A stretch of DNA of 64,000 nucleotides from Clostridia bacterium (GTDB lineage Bacteria; Bacillota_A; Clostridia; Oscillospirales; CAG-272): NCBI GenBank assembly GCA_017452945.1, contig JAFTLD010000021.1, forward strand, positions 1-64,000. Direction: 5' to 3'. The notes beneath the pieces are model-generated. The model was not told the origin of the DNA. It ran no database searches and worked only from the letters and a program-made list of their open reading frames with translations. Positions 26,323-34,923 of the stretch are shown here, piece by piece (the stretch's first letter is position 1; each line of letters starts with the position of its first letter). Made by a program: the position numbers and the translations under genes.

Positions 26323-26802
26323 ATGAAATCCAAAAAGGTACTCAAAATCTTACTTCCCATTTTGGGAGCTTTGGTGCTTGTGGCAGTTATCGTAGCATGT
26401 GCAACTGCAGGCAAGGGCGAAGACAACACGACCGATAACGATACCACCGCGGCTGATACCACGGTTGCTGATACCACAAAACCCGAAGATTCGACCACCC
26501 AGGACTCGACCGAGAGCGACACCTCCGCTGAGAGCAACACTACTGCAGGCAGTGACACTACCGAGAACACGACCGAAAGCACTCAGCAAACACAGCCTCC
26601 CGCAGAAGATAGCTCCGGTGAAGATACTTCCGCTGATGACAGCAGTGAAAGCGATAGCTCTGCCGAAGACTCTTCCGCTACGCCAGACGAGGACAGCAGC
26701 GAGGCTGACTCCTCTGAGTCTGACTCCTCTGAGTCTGACTCCTCCGAGTCTGACTCCTCCGAGGCCGATAATAGCCAAAGCAGCACTGAAGCACAGGAAT
26801 AA
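26323..26802 (+). CDS. Acidic Ser/Asp/Glu/Thr-rich surface protein
   Basis: A 159-residue protein with an N-terminal span and possible lipobox (VIVAC, Cys25), then about 130 residues almost entirely of Thr, Ser, Asp and Glu: Thr-rich first (ADTTVADTTKPEDSTT), Ser-rich later with four near-identical ESDSS repeats encoded by a tandem 15-bp repeat at about 26705-26765. It should be an unstructured, highly acidic chain on the cell surface; a spacer, ion-binding or glycosylated stalk are possible. GGAGG precedes ATG 26323. Confidence 0.75.
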   Translation: MKSKKVLKILLPILGALVLVAVIVACATAGKGEDNTTDNDTTAADTTVADTTKPEDSTTQDSTESDTSAESNTTAGSDTTENTTESTQQTQPPAEDSSGEDTSADDSSESDSSAEDSSATPDEDSSEADSSESDSSESDSSESDSSEADNSQSSTEAQE

Positions 26803-26809
26803 ACAAAAA

Positions 26810-26843
26810 ACAAAGACCGGCAGGAATGTCGGTCTTGTTTTTG
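26810..26843 (+). terminator. Terminator of the acidic repeat protein gene
   Basis: ACAAAGACCG stem, 10-base loop, CGGTCTTGTTTTTG. Confidence 0.85.
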
Positions 26844-26877
26844 TCGAAAAAAAAGAAAAATAAATATAAAAAAGGGC

Positions 26878-26906
26878 TTGCTTTTTCAAAAGATATGTGA
26901 TATAAT
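26878..26906 (+). promoter_or_regulatory. Promoter of the tRNA-Thr gene
   Basis: TTGCTT, 17-bp spacer, TATAAT, ending 9 bp before the mature tRNA. Confidence 0.75.
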
Positions 26907-26915
26907 ATCAAAGTC

Positions 26916-26991
26916 GCTGGTGTGGCTCAGTCGGTAGAGCAGCTGATTCGTAATCAGCAGATCGCGGGTTCGAGTCCCGCCACCAGCTCCA
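26916..26991 (+). tRNA. tRNA-Thr (anticodon CGU)
   Basis: A complete 76-base cloverleaf: acceptor GCTGGTG/CACCAGC, D-arm GCTC...GAGC, anticodon stem GCTGA/TCAGC with loop TTCGTAA (anticodon CGT, reading ACG), T-arm GCGGG-TTCGAGT-CCCGC, discriminator T and encoded CCA. A terminator follows at once. Confidence 0.97.
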
Positions 26992-27036
26992 AAAAAGAGC
27001 GTCGTGGTCTTGGAAGACCACGACGCTCTTTTTTCG
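26991..27036. terminator. Terminator of the tRNA-Thr gene
   Basis: Perfect stem AAAAAAGAGCGTCGTGGTCT with loop TGGA and complementary arm ending CTCTTTTTTC. Symmetric, so it can work on both strands. Confidence 0.92.
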
Positions 27037-27382
27037 ATCTGTTCTGCCAACTCAGAACCCCACCAAGCGGCAACGCTGCTTGGTTACATTTGCGCCGGTT
27101 GTCCAAACGATTTACAACGCCCGCTGGCGCAAATATGGGTTCTAAGTCCCGCCACCCACCATTCGGGATCCCCATGGTTCTTTTAGTTGTTTGCCGACTC
27201 AGAACCCCGCATGCCATCGAATTTGATCCGTAGGGGAAGATATTATCGTCCCGCCCGTAAACGGTTTATGAGAGGATCCCCCCAAACGCCACGCTTCCTC
27301 ATCGCGTTCAGGAGGCTGAATTTGCCTCCAAATAACCTCTCCTGCAAATCACAATCGTTTCGTTCAATCCCCCACGTTTGCA
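27037..27382. other. Intergenic region, no gene seen
   Basis: About 350 bp between the tRNA terminator and the rsmA promoter. It holds two related pieces (CTCAGAACCCCACCAAGC at 27051 and CTCAGAACCCCGCATGCC at 27199), a GCGCCGGTTG...CGCTGGCGC palindrome and, at 27133-27158, a string resembling a tRNA T-arm plus acceptor 3' end with CCA (GGGTTCTAAGTCCCGCCACC). Open frames here look like repeat artefacts. Confidence 0.6.
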
Positions 27383-27411
27383 TTGACAATCCCGCTTTTC
27401 TGTGTTATACT
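27383..27411 (+). promoter_or_regulatory. Promoter of rsmA
   Basis: TTGACA, 17-bp spacer, TATACT. It covers an in-frame ATG at 27383, which therefore cannot be the start. Confidence 0.85.
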
Positions 27412-27442
27412 TTATGTATCAACGTTCCTCTGGAGGAATTAC

Positions 27443-28309
27443 ATGAATCTTTGTGACGTAAGAACCATCAAGCAGATCATGGGGATGTACGGTCTGCATT
27501 TCAAAAAAGAATTCGGGCAGAATTTTCTGACCGAGAAATTTGTGGTGGAGGACATTGCGGACAACTGCTGTGACGACCGTGATGCAACCATATTGGAGAT
27601 CGGCCCCGGACTTGGCACGCTGACGCGCGAGTTGGCCGCAAGATACAAAAAGGTGATCTGTTTGGAGATCGATACGGGTATGATCCCCGTGCTGAAATAT
27701 ACGCTTGCCGATTTTGACAACGTGACCGTGTATAATCAGGACGTCATGCAGGCGGACTTGAATGAGCTGCTCGGTGAAGCATTTGCCACTGGTACGGTTT
27801 CGGTATGTGCAAACCTGCCTTACTATATCACCACGCCCATTATGATGAAGCTGCTCGAATCCGGACTTCCCTTCTCGGATATCACGGTCATGATCCAAGC
27901 AGAGGTAGCCGACCGCCTTTGTGCCAAAGCAGGTAGCAAGGATTACGGTGCCATCACCGCCGTGCTTGCCTATTACGGCACCACCGAAAAGCTGTTCAAG
28001 GTCAAAGCAGGCTGCTTTATGCCCGCGCCCAAGGTGGATTCCACGGTCATCCGCACGCGCCTTTACAAGGAAAAGCCGTACCATCCCAAGGATGAAGCGC
28101 TTTTGTTCCGTACCATCAAGGCAGCATTTGAGCAGCGCAGAAAGACCTTGCCCAACGCACTTGCAGCAGGCTTTGGCGAGCTTGACAAGCAAACGCTGAC
28201 CGAGATCATCGTGTCCTGTGGCCACAGCGCGGACGTGCGCGGTGAACGCCTTTCCATCGACGATTTCGTGACTCTGAGTGACGCGATTTATGAAAAAATA
28301 CACCAATAA
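27443..28309 (+). CDS. rsmA: 16S rRNA (adenine1518-N6/adenine1519-N6)-dimethyltransferase
   Basis: A 288-residue KsgA/RsmA enzyme that dimethylates two adenosines in the 3' hairpin of 16S rRNA late in 30S assembly, using S-adenosylmethionine. Motifs: FGQNFL near the N-terminus, SAM motif I EIGPGLGTLT, motif II LEIDTGM, and catalytic NLPYYITTPIMMKLLE. The C-terminal helical domain is complete. Start ATG 27443 has GGAGG upstream. Single-gene unit with promoter and terminator. Confidence 0.97.
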   Translation: MNLCDVRTIKQIMGMYGLHFKKEFGQNFLTEKFVVEDIADNCCDDRDATILEIGPGLGTLTRELAARYKKVICLEIDTGMIPVLKYTLADFDNVTVYNQDVMQADLNELLGEAFATGTVSVCANLPYYITTPIMMKLLESGLPFSDITVMIQAEVADRLCAKAGSKDYGAITAVLAYYGTTEKLFKVKAGCFMPAPKVDSTVIRTRLYKEKPYHPKDEALLFRTIKAAFEQRRKTLPNALAAGFGELDKQTLTEIIVSCGHSADVRGERLSIDDFVTLSDAIYEKIHQ

Positions 28310-28317
28310 ATAAACAT

Positions 28318-28340
28318 ACCCCGAGTCTGTCGGGGTTGTT
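28318..28340 (+). terminator. Terminator of rsmA
   Basis: ACCCCG-AGTCTGT-CGGGGTTGTT, eight bases after the stop. Confidence 0.7.
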
Positions 28341-28359
28341 ATATATAAAAACGTAAAAA

Positions 28360-28580
28360 AGCGTCCGTCGGATGAACCTCATCCACCACTTCGTGGTCCC
28401 CCTTCCCCCGCGGGGAAGGCTCATTGTGGCTGCCCCTTACGGATAATCGCACAAGACGGATGTGCGCCGCAAAGCCTTCCCCGCGGGGGAAGGGGGACCG
28501 CAGCGGAGCAATTTCACCGAGGCACGAGGTGAAATGAGTGACGCGGTTGCGGTGGATGAGGTTCACCGTACGGACGCTCT
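28360..28580. repeat. Inverted pair of the dispersed palindromic repeat
   Basis: A short leftward copy (28360-28430, GCGTCCGTCGGATGAACCTC to CCGCGGGGAAGG) faces a fuller rightward copy (about 28463-28580, CCCGCGGGGGAAGGGGGACC to GCGGTTGCGGTGGATGAGG). Same family as 10021-10378. No gene lies between 28310 and 28640. Confidence 0.8.
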
Positions 28581-28611
28581 CTCACCCATACGGACGTTCA
28601 ACACAAAGCAA

Positions 28612-28640
28612 ACGGGAGAGTCGCCTCTCCCGCTTTTTCT
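28612..28640. terminator. Hairpin terminator between repeat and XRE gene
   Basis: CGGGAGAG-TCGC-CTCTCCCG followed by CTTTTTCTTT on the plus strand; the minus strand gives TTTG after the same stem, so it may serve the XRE gene ending at 28641. Confidence 0.65.
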
Positions 28641-29354
28641 TTAGTCTTTTTTCTTGTCAAGGTTTTGAAATACAAGCGTACACATGATTGACGAAATACC
28701 GCACAGCACCGTGGCTGCAACAAAGATCAGCCAGCCCGGATGCCACAAATTCCACACAAAACCCATGACAAGATATGCCGGAATGGCGATCAGAAATACG
28801 ATCGAGCAAAACGCGGCATTGAGAGCATCCCAATCCACTCCCGACATGTTTTCAGCCCTCTCTTTTTTGCGACGCATTTTCGGACGATTGATTGCAGACA
28901 GTATCGGGCTCAAGAATGCTGCAACCACGAACACCAGCCAGCCCGGATGCCACAGATCCCACACAAAGCCCATGACAAGGTACGCCAACGTCGCGATCGG
29001 GAACAGCATATCCGTCACAACCTTGAGCACGGTGCTGCGGCTAAGCTCCAACTCGATCTCAGCCTTTGCCTCCAACTTGTGCGCCTTCTCCGGTTCTTGT
29101 TCTTTCTCTTGCTCTTTCTCTTGCACGGGCACGGGCGCAGGCTCTTCCTTGGCACTCGCATCCCCGCGCACTAAGGTTTCCATATCGCACTCCAATATCT
29201 CGCACAGCCTGATCACGGTTTCCACGTCGGGATAGACCGAGTCGGTTTCCCAGCGCGAAATGGTTTGGCGCGACACGTACATGCGCTCGGCAAGCTCCTC
29301 TTGCGTAATTCCCTTTTTCTTTCTTAAATATCCAATATTTGTTCCAAAGCTCAT
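28641..29354 (-). CDS. XRE-family regulator with membrane-spanning C-terminus
   Basis: A 237-residue protein: N-terminal helix-turn-helix (ITQEELAERMYVSRQTISRW, about residues 16-35), a charged Glu/Lys/Pro linker (about 70-110), then about four membrane helices. The membrane half contains an internal duplication: PIATLAYLVMGFVWDLWHPG and LIAIPAYLVMGFVWNLWHPG, matched also at DNA level. Membrane-tethered XRE regulators of this layout are frequent in Clostridia. GGAGG sits before ATG 29354; longer starts lack a ribosome site. Signal and targets unknown. Confidence 0.85.
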   Translation of the reverse strand: MSFGTNIGYLRKKKGITQEELAERMYVSRQTISRWETDSVYPDVETVIRLCEILECDMETLVRGDASAKEEPAPVPVQEKEQEKEQEPEKAHKLEAKAEIELELSRSTVLKVVTDMLFPIATLAYLVMGFVWDLWHPGWLVFVVAAFLSPILSAINRPKMRRKKERAENMSGVDWDALNAAFCSIVFLIAIPAYLVMGFVWNLWHPGWLIFVAATVLCGISSIMCTLVFQNLDKKKD

Positions 29355-29478
29355 ATAAGACCTCCATACTTTGATGTCTTTATGATACAGCAAAATGCCA
29401 TAATAGTCCACCACACGCCCGTATTTTTTGCAACACGGCGTGTTACATTTGCAGTTGCAGCGCGATATTTTGCTTATT

Positions 29479-31395
29479 TCAGGCGTTTATCACCGCGTTT
29501 CCCTCTGCAAGACAGCCGAGAATGGCGATCCTGCCCGACAAGGGACGAACCAGAATTGCGTGACCGCCCTGAGAAAGGTGCGGAGTCTGATACGCGGCAA
29601 CGCCCTCTCCGCACAAGGAGATACTGCCGCAGAAATTGCCATCCACCCACACGCCCGCAACGCCAAGGTTGGGGGCTTTTTGCATTTGCACGGTAAACTG
29701 CTCTCCGTGCAGATTCCACTTGGCACACACCAAGCCCTCTCCAACAAAGCCGTTTTCCAATCTGTACCAGCGATCAGGGGCGAGCTGTGCGTCGATAGAA
29801 TAGACCTCGTATCCCGGAAAGATCTGCCCTGCGCCAAGCAGCGCGTCCTGCGCGTTCCATTGCCAGACATAAGGCGCGGGATCGCCTTCCACCGTAAATT
29901 CGGCACATTCCAATCGGCTGTGCGTCATAGTCGCCACAGCCAAGGGCGCGGCAACGTCTGAAAGCGCAATATTTTGGGCAACAAGCATACCGTTAGCCCA
30001 TGCGCTGACCTCTCCCCGTGCATTTCGTACGATCTTGATTTGCGTAACCTTTGCCTCGGATACCAATTTTGCATGCTCTGTCACGATGCTGCTTTGGTCA
30101 ATTGAAATCAGCGCACACTCGTTCCCATTGACGCGCAATGCCGCATAATCGGACATGGTGTGAGCGGAAGGCTTTGCGTCAGACGTGCTCTGATCGGGCC
30201 CCAATATTCCTTGATATGCAAATGCAAAATCGACAGTTCCCTTGCTTTTGAAGGTCGCGGTCAGCGAAAAATCCTTGTACGACGCCTTAAGCGGCACAAG
30301 CGAAGGGCCAATATGCCCCGTCAGGACAAATCCGTCCGAATACGGCTGATCCACGGGACGATGGGCAAGCCCCAGCGTACCCATGTCCTGCGAGTTTCGG
30401 CTGGCGTGCATGACGATATAGCGTCCATCCTCCACAAATCCGTGCAGCGTTTGTCCCCAGATGCCGATATACTCATCATCGTGGTCGTGCGCGTGCCAAA
30501 CGTTTCCATCCTCGATCATTTCCCATGCCTCGGGATCATGCGCCTGCTCCAAGGGGGCGCGATATACGACCTGATAATTGCGGTTGGCAGCTACCGAGGT
30601 GCAGCGCGCGTATACGTACTCCCCATGCACCTCAACCGGGAAAAACTCCATAGGGCAAGGATAGTATCCGTGTCGGTCACAGCCAAGCACCACGTGTGGC
30701 TGCGTCCAATCACCGTCAAGCGTTTGTGCGGTGGCAGCCGTCAGCGCCCAAGCAAAATGGTTGCCGCTGTCGGCCAAGCACAGCGCAATGTAATCGTTCT
30801 TTCGCGGTACAACGCAGCTGGCGTACCAACGCCCATATCTGCCGCACGTACCGTACGCACGCCTGATGTCCACAATACGACGCGGCATGCGCGTCCATGG
30901 ACCTGCGGGAGAATCCGCAAGCGCGACTGCGACACCGCCCTCTACCCGGCTCAGCGAAGGATCATGCGAGGTTTCCCATGCATAATCGTTTGTTGCAGTA
31001 TCATAGGTCAACAGGTATTTACCGAGCTTTGGATCATACGTTACGAACACGTCGGGCGCGACGTCGGACGGCATATGATCTCCCTCAAAGGTAAACTCGC
31101 CCAGAGCAAATCCCCAGCCAAGATCTGTCCACGTTTTGCCCTTATCGGTTGAACAATAGGTACGGAAACGGCCAAACTCGGTGCAGGCATAACCGGTGGG
31201 ATATAAGCCTGCGTAATAGTACCAAGTGCCGTCAAAATCGCAGAACAGCGAGCCGTTGACCGCCCACTCATAGGGAGGCTTTGACACGTGTACCGCGTCG
31301 CAAAGACGCTCAAAGGTATCAAACGAAGGATCTCCCAGCACGGGATGGCGCAACCAGGCATTCATATGCTCGGTCGATGCGTAATTGATTCTCAT
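29479..31395 (-). CDS. Beta-propeller glycosidase-like protein
   Basis: A 638-residue cytosolic protein without signal peptide. The N-terminal two thirds look like a five-bladed propeller of the GH32/GH43/GH130 kind: WAVNGSLFCDFDGTWYYYAG, DVAPDVFVTYDPKLGKYLLT, and repeated short beta-strand motifs. The C-terminal part (about 370-520) resembles a jelly-roll concanavalin-like module (DFSLTATFKSKGTVDFAFAY), as in GH32 enzymes. I cannot assign a family with confidence and no substrate is implied. It starts 9 bp after the RNA methyltransferase stop, so they are co-transcribed. Confidence 0.6.
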   Translation of the reverse strand: MRINYASTEHMNAWLRHPVLGDPSFDTFERLCDAVHVSKPPYEWAVNGSLFCDFDGTWYYYAGLYPTGYACTEFGRFRTYCSTDKGKTWTDLGWGFALGEFTFEGDHMPSDVAPDVFVTYDPKLGKYLLTYDTATNDYAWETSHDPSLSRVEGGVAVALADSPAGPWTRMPRRIVDIRRAYGTCGRYGRWYASCVVPRKNDYIALCLADSGNHFAWALTAATAQTLDGDWTQPHVVLGCDRHGYYPCPMEFFPVEVHGEYVYARCTSVAANRNYQVVYRAPLEQAHDPEAWEMIEDGNVWHAHDHDDEYIGIWGQTLHGFVEDGRYIVMHASRNSQDMGTLGLAHRPVDQPYSDGFVLTGHIGPSLVPLKASYKDFSLTATFKSKGTVDFAFAYQGILGPDQSTSDAKPSAHTMSDYAALRVNGNECALISIDQSSIVTEHAKLVSEAKVTQIKIVRNARGEVSAWANGMLVAQNIALSDVAAPLAVATMTHSRLECAEFTVEGDPAPYVWQWNAQDALLGAGQIFPGYEVYSIDAQLAPDRWYRLENGFVGEGLVCAKWNLHGEQFTVQMQKAPNLGVAGVWVDGNFCGSISLCGEGVAAYQTPHLSQGGHAILVRPLSGRIAILGCLAEGNAVINA

Positions 31396-31404
31396 AACAG
31401 CTCC

Positions 31405-32628
31405 TTATTTCTTTTTGGGATAGGGCTTTTTTTGCTCAAAGCTCTTTTTGTGATCAAAGCCTTTCTTCTGCTCAAAGGGCTTTTTCTGCTCAAAGAACGG
31501 CTTTTTTGCATCTGCCGGATCACGGAAAAATTCATAAAGCGTACAAGGCAGCATGCCGTTGTAAAGTCTGTGCGTTTTGTCGGCCACTCTGCCGTACTTG
31601 CGCTCGAATTCGGGATATGACGTAATAATATACACGTGCCAAGGATAAAGCTCGGCAAAAGCCTTGCCCATATCACGGTAAAGTGCCGCCACCTCGTCGT
31701 CATCCATCATGCGCTCACCGTAAGGCGGGTTACACACCACCGTTCCCTTCCTGTCCTCGCGCTTGATCGTACGTGCATCAGCGCAGAAAATATTCAGGTA
31801 TTCCTCCACTCCTGCGCGTGTGGCGTTTTCATAGGTCACGTCCAGCATATCCTCGTCAATATCCGAGGCCCACGCTTCAAATTTGCTGTCGCGAATGATC
31901 AGATCCTGCGCTTCGGTGGCGGCATCACTCCATGCGCGTTCGGGAATACAGGCAAAGCTCTCGCCTGCAAAGTGTCTGCCAAGTCCGGGGGCGCGGCGTG
32001 TGGCGATCATAGCAGCCTCGATGGCAATCGTACCCGAGCCGCAGAAGGGATCCCAGAACAGAATATCCTCCTTGGGGCGTGCGGTATAGGCAATGGATGC
32101 CGCCAGCGTTTCACGCAAGGGCGCGATGCCCGCCTGCGGACGGTAGCCGCGCTTGTGGAGTGCTACGCCCGAGGTATCCAGCATCAGGGCGACCACGTCC
32201 TTGAACAAAAAGAACTCGATCTGATATTTGGCACCGTCCTCGGTGAACCAACGGATGCCGTATGCCGAAGAAAGCCTGTCCACGACCGCTTTTTTGATAA
32301 TGCTCTGACAGTCGGGAATAGAATACAGCTTGCTCTTGATACAATGTCCTTTGACAGGAAACGCATCCGACGAGCCGATATATTCCTCCCACGGCAAGGC
32401 CTTGACGCCCTCAAACAGCATGTCGTAGGTGGTTGCGGGAAATTCGCCCACCTTGATCATCACTCTCTCCGCGCAGCGCAAAAACATATTGGCGCGCGCG
32501 ATATCGGCAGACGTTCCCTCAAAGGTCACTCTGCCATCCATGGTGTGCACTCTGGTAAGTCCCAGCGCGTCTATTTCTTCTCCGAGCTGCTTCTCCAGCC
32601 CGAACATACAGGTTGCTACCAAAAGCAT
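31405..32628 (-). CDS. THUMP-domain class I RNA methyltransferase (RlmL/YpsC-like)
   Basis: A 407-residue SAM-dependent methyltransferase: THUMP-like RNA-binding N-terminal domain (about 1-160), then a Rossmann methyltransferase with DPFCGSGTIAIEAAM and the N6/N2-purine motif CNPPYGERM. Relatives methylate guanine in 23S rRNA. After about residue 370 comes an unusual basic tail of imperfect repeats (FFEQKKPFEQKKGFDHKKSF), likely disordered and RNA-binding. Start at 32628 follows AGGAGGACTCTT. First gene of a two-gene operon. Confidence 0.9.
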   Translation of the reverse strand: MLLVATCMFGLEKQLGEEIDALGLTRVHTMDGRVTFEGTSADIARANMFLRCAERVMIKVGEFPATTYDMLFEGVKALPWEEYIGSSDAFPVKGHCIKSKLYSIPDCQSIIKKAVVDRLSSAYGIRWFTEDGAKYQIEFFLFKDVVALMLDTSGVALHKRGYRPQAGIAPLRETLAASIAYTARPKEDILFWDPFCGSGTIAIEAAMIATRRAPGLGRHFAGESFACIPERAWSDAATEAQDLIIRDSKFEAWASDIDEDMLDVTYENATRAGVEEYLNIFCADARTIKREDRKGTVVCNPPYGERMMDDDEVAALYRDMGKAFAELYPWHVYIITSYPEFERKYGRVADKTHRLYNGMLPCTLYEFFRDPADAKKPFFEQKKPFEQKKGFDHKKSFEQKKPYPKKK

Positions 32629-32659
32629 AAGAGTCCTCCTCTTTTGTGTTTCTCCCTTT

Positions 32660-32688
32660 ATTATACACAAAAATCCCCGTTCGGTCAA
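32660..32688 (-). promoter_or_regulatory. Promoter of the RNA methyltransferase operon
   Basis: Minus strand TTGACC, 17-bp spacer, TATAAT. Confidence 0.8.
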
Positions 32689-32755
32689 GGGCGTTCTTTG
32701 TCATACTTTCGTCACATTATCATCATAATTTTTCAAAAGAGTTCAAATTAATCTG

Positions 32756-32784
32756 CTTGAAGCTGACACATAAAAGGAGTATAC
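32756..32784 (+). promoter_or_regulatory. Promoter of the Cthe_2159-like lipoprotein gene
   Basis: TTGAAG, 17-bp spacer, TATACT, about 31 bp before the start codon. Confidence 0.7.
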
Positions 32785-32814
32785 TGATCGTAACAAATTC
32801 AAAAGGAGCCGTGC

Positions 32815-34767
32815 ATGAAAAAAAGAACCGTTGCATTGACGCTGTGTCTTTGCGCATGTTTGTGCCTTGCAGGATGCGGCAAGAACAAATCGAATGAAAA
32901 TACGCCATCCGGCTATGAAACCTCAGCCGATGGGGACATCATATATACAGATCAAAACGGAAACAAGCACAACGTAACCTTTGACGATGGAAGCGATACT
33001 GCCACCGCTGTTGAGATCCCCGAGGCGGATTTTGAGCAGTCGGTCAGCCAAGGGACGTACGACGGTACAGTTGACGCAGCCGTGACCCTGCTTGGAAGCA
33101 GCGCAACGGTTGACGGCAGCGGCGTACAGACGGACGGCAATACCGTCACCTTCACCGCACAGGGTATGTATCTTGTGAGCGGTGAGCTGCAGGGACAGAT
33201 CATTGTAGACACCCCCGACACGGAAAAGGTCAAGCTGATTTTGAACGGTGTGTCGGTCACATGCGAGAGCGGCCCTGCCCTGCAGGTCAATACAGCTGCG
33301 AAAAAAGTGATTCTGTATTCCGCCAAGGATTCGGTCAATCTGTTCTCGGACGGCACGGATTACTATACCGAAGCCGAGGACGGTACGTCAAGCGGCTTGC
33401 CCAATGCTTGCATCTGGTCGGCAGAGGATCTGAAATTTGACGGACTGGGCAGCATTTATATAACGGGCAACTGCGATAAGGGTGTCAATACCAAGGACGA
33501 CTTGGAGATTTGCAGCGGCACGCTTTACGTCAGCGCCAAGGGTGCTGCATTGCGCGGCAACGACAGCGTAACAATCAGCGGCGGATATCTGCACGCGACC
33601 TCAACTGCGGGTGACGGTATCAAAACCTCAAACACCGACCAAGGCAAGGGCGATCTTGTCATCAGCGGTGGCGAGGTCTATATCGATTGCTTTGGCGACG
33701 GTATCAGCGCATCGGCTGCATTGACCGTTTCGGGCGGCACCATCTCGATTTCCACCGAAGGCACGGTGGATGCGTCCTCCTCTTCCTCGTCCTCCTCAGG
33801 CTCCGGCTGGGGTGGCTCCGGCGGCGGCAGACCCGGTGGCGGTGGACATGGCGGTGGACCGGGCGGTATGAACGAAGGAAACAGCAATAAATCTTCCACC
33901 AGTGCCAAGGGGCTCAAATCGGTCGGGCTTTTGCATATCACGGGCGGCAATATCACGATAGACTCTGCAGACGATGCGATCCACTCGGACAGCGCAGTGC
34001 AGATCGACAAAGGAAACCTGTACCTGAGTGCCAACGACGATGGCATTCACGGTGAGCAAAGCGCACTGATCAACGGTGGTGTGATCGAAATTGCAAAAAG
34101 CTACGAGGGCATTGAGGCCATCGACATAACAGTCAACGGCGGCACGATCCGCCTTGTCGCCTCGGATGACGGCTTTAACGCGTGCGGCGGCACAAGCATG
34201 ATGGGCGGCGGCTTCTTTGGCCCCGGACAATCCTCGGATAGCAGCTCGTCCTCTTCCTCGGATGAAACTCCCCTGCTCACTTTTAACGGTGGCTACACAG
34301 TCGTAAACGCGGGCGGTGACGGCATTGATTCCAACGGACAGATCGTAGTCACGGGCGGCACGGTCATCGTATACGGGCCAACCGATAACGGCAACGGCCC
34401 TATCGACCACGGTGACGCGCGTACCGACCAACTGACCATTTCGGGGGGCACACTGCTCGCCATCGGCTCTTCAGGCATGGCAGACACCGCTGTCGGACAG
34501 AATTACGGTGTGATCGCATTTGCGACACGCTCGTCCTTTGCAGCCGGCACGACCATGGGCATTTTTGATGCGGATGGCAATCTTGTGCTGGCGTTTGAAT
34601 CCCCCAAGGCGTTTGCTTCGGTGGTTTACAGCAGCGCGGACGTGCAGTCGGGCAAAACCTACTCCATCGGTTATAACGGCACTCTTGACGGCACGCTGCA
34701 GGACGGTATTTGTTCAAGCGGTACTTTTACCGATTATACAGAGCTTGGAGAGATTCAAGCGGAATAA
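32815..34767 (+). CDS. Carbohydrate-binding beta-helix lipoprotein, Cthe_2159 family
   Basis: A 650-residue lipoprotein (lipobox CLAGC, Cys21). The mature protein shows the repeated short beta-strand pattern of right-handed beta-helices, with family hallmarks such as VSGELQGQIIVDTPDTEKVK, LILNGVSVTCESGPAL and ISGGYLHATSTAGDGIKTSN. The prototype from Clostridium thermocellum binds acidic polysaccharides. Two low-complexity inserts interrupt the helix: Ser/Gly-rich about residues 320-358 (GSGWGGSGGGRPGGGGHGGG) and a poly-Ser around 475-485. It has its own promoter and terminator. Confidence 0.85.
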   Translation: MKKRTVALTLCLCACLCLAGCGKNKSNENTPSGYETSADGDIIYTDQNGNKHNVTFDDGSDTATAVEIPEADFEQSVSQGTYDGTVDAAVTLLGSSATVDGSGVQTDGNTVTFTAQGMYLVSGELQGQIIVDTPDTEKVKLILNGVSVTCESGPALQVNTAAKKVILYSAKDSVNLFSDGTDYYTEAEDGTSSGLPNACIWSAEDLKFDGLGSIYITGNCDKGVNTKDDLEICSGTLYVSAKGAALRGNDSVTISGGYLHATSTAGDGIKTSNTDQGKGDLVISGGEVYIDCFGDGISASAALTVSGGTISISTEGTVDASSSSSSSSGSGWGGSGGGRPGGGGHGGGPGGMNEGNSNKSSTSAKGLKSVGLLHITGGNITIDSADDAIHSDSAVQIDKGNLYLSANDDGIHGEQSALINGGVIEIAKSYEGIEAIDITVNGGTIRLVASDDGFNACGGTSMMGGGFFGPGQSSDSSSSSSSDETPLLTFNGGYTVVNAGGDGIDSNGQIVVTGGTVIVYGPTDNGNGPIDHGDARTDQLTISGGTLLAIGSSGMADTAVGQNYGVIAFATRSSFAAGTTMGIFDADGNLVLAFESPKAFASVVYSSADVQSGKTYSIGYNGTLDGTLQDGICSSGTFTDYTELGEIQAE

Positions 34768-34806
34768 AAACAGGGCTTTCTCAAATTGAGAGAGCCCTGT
34801 TTTACT
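34768..34806 (+). terminator. Terminator of the Cthe_2159-like gene
   Basis: AACAGGGCTTTCTCAA and TTGAGAGAGCCCTGTTTTAC form a long stem directly after the stop. Confidence 0.9.
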
Positions 34807-34923
34807 TGCAAAATGACTATCCAAGGATTGCTTGGGTCTGAAACAATGAATTGATAATTGTTTTTTTGCAAATCTGTGCTATAATGAAATCACACCGGTG
34901 AAATCAATTTTGGAGGTGCTTAT

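Noticed and set aside
26922..27233. A 103-codon frame starting inside the tRNA
   Set aside because: It overlaps tRNA-Thr and its terminator. Frames like this arise from tRNA sequence and are often misannotated.
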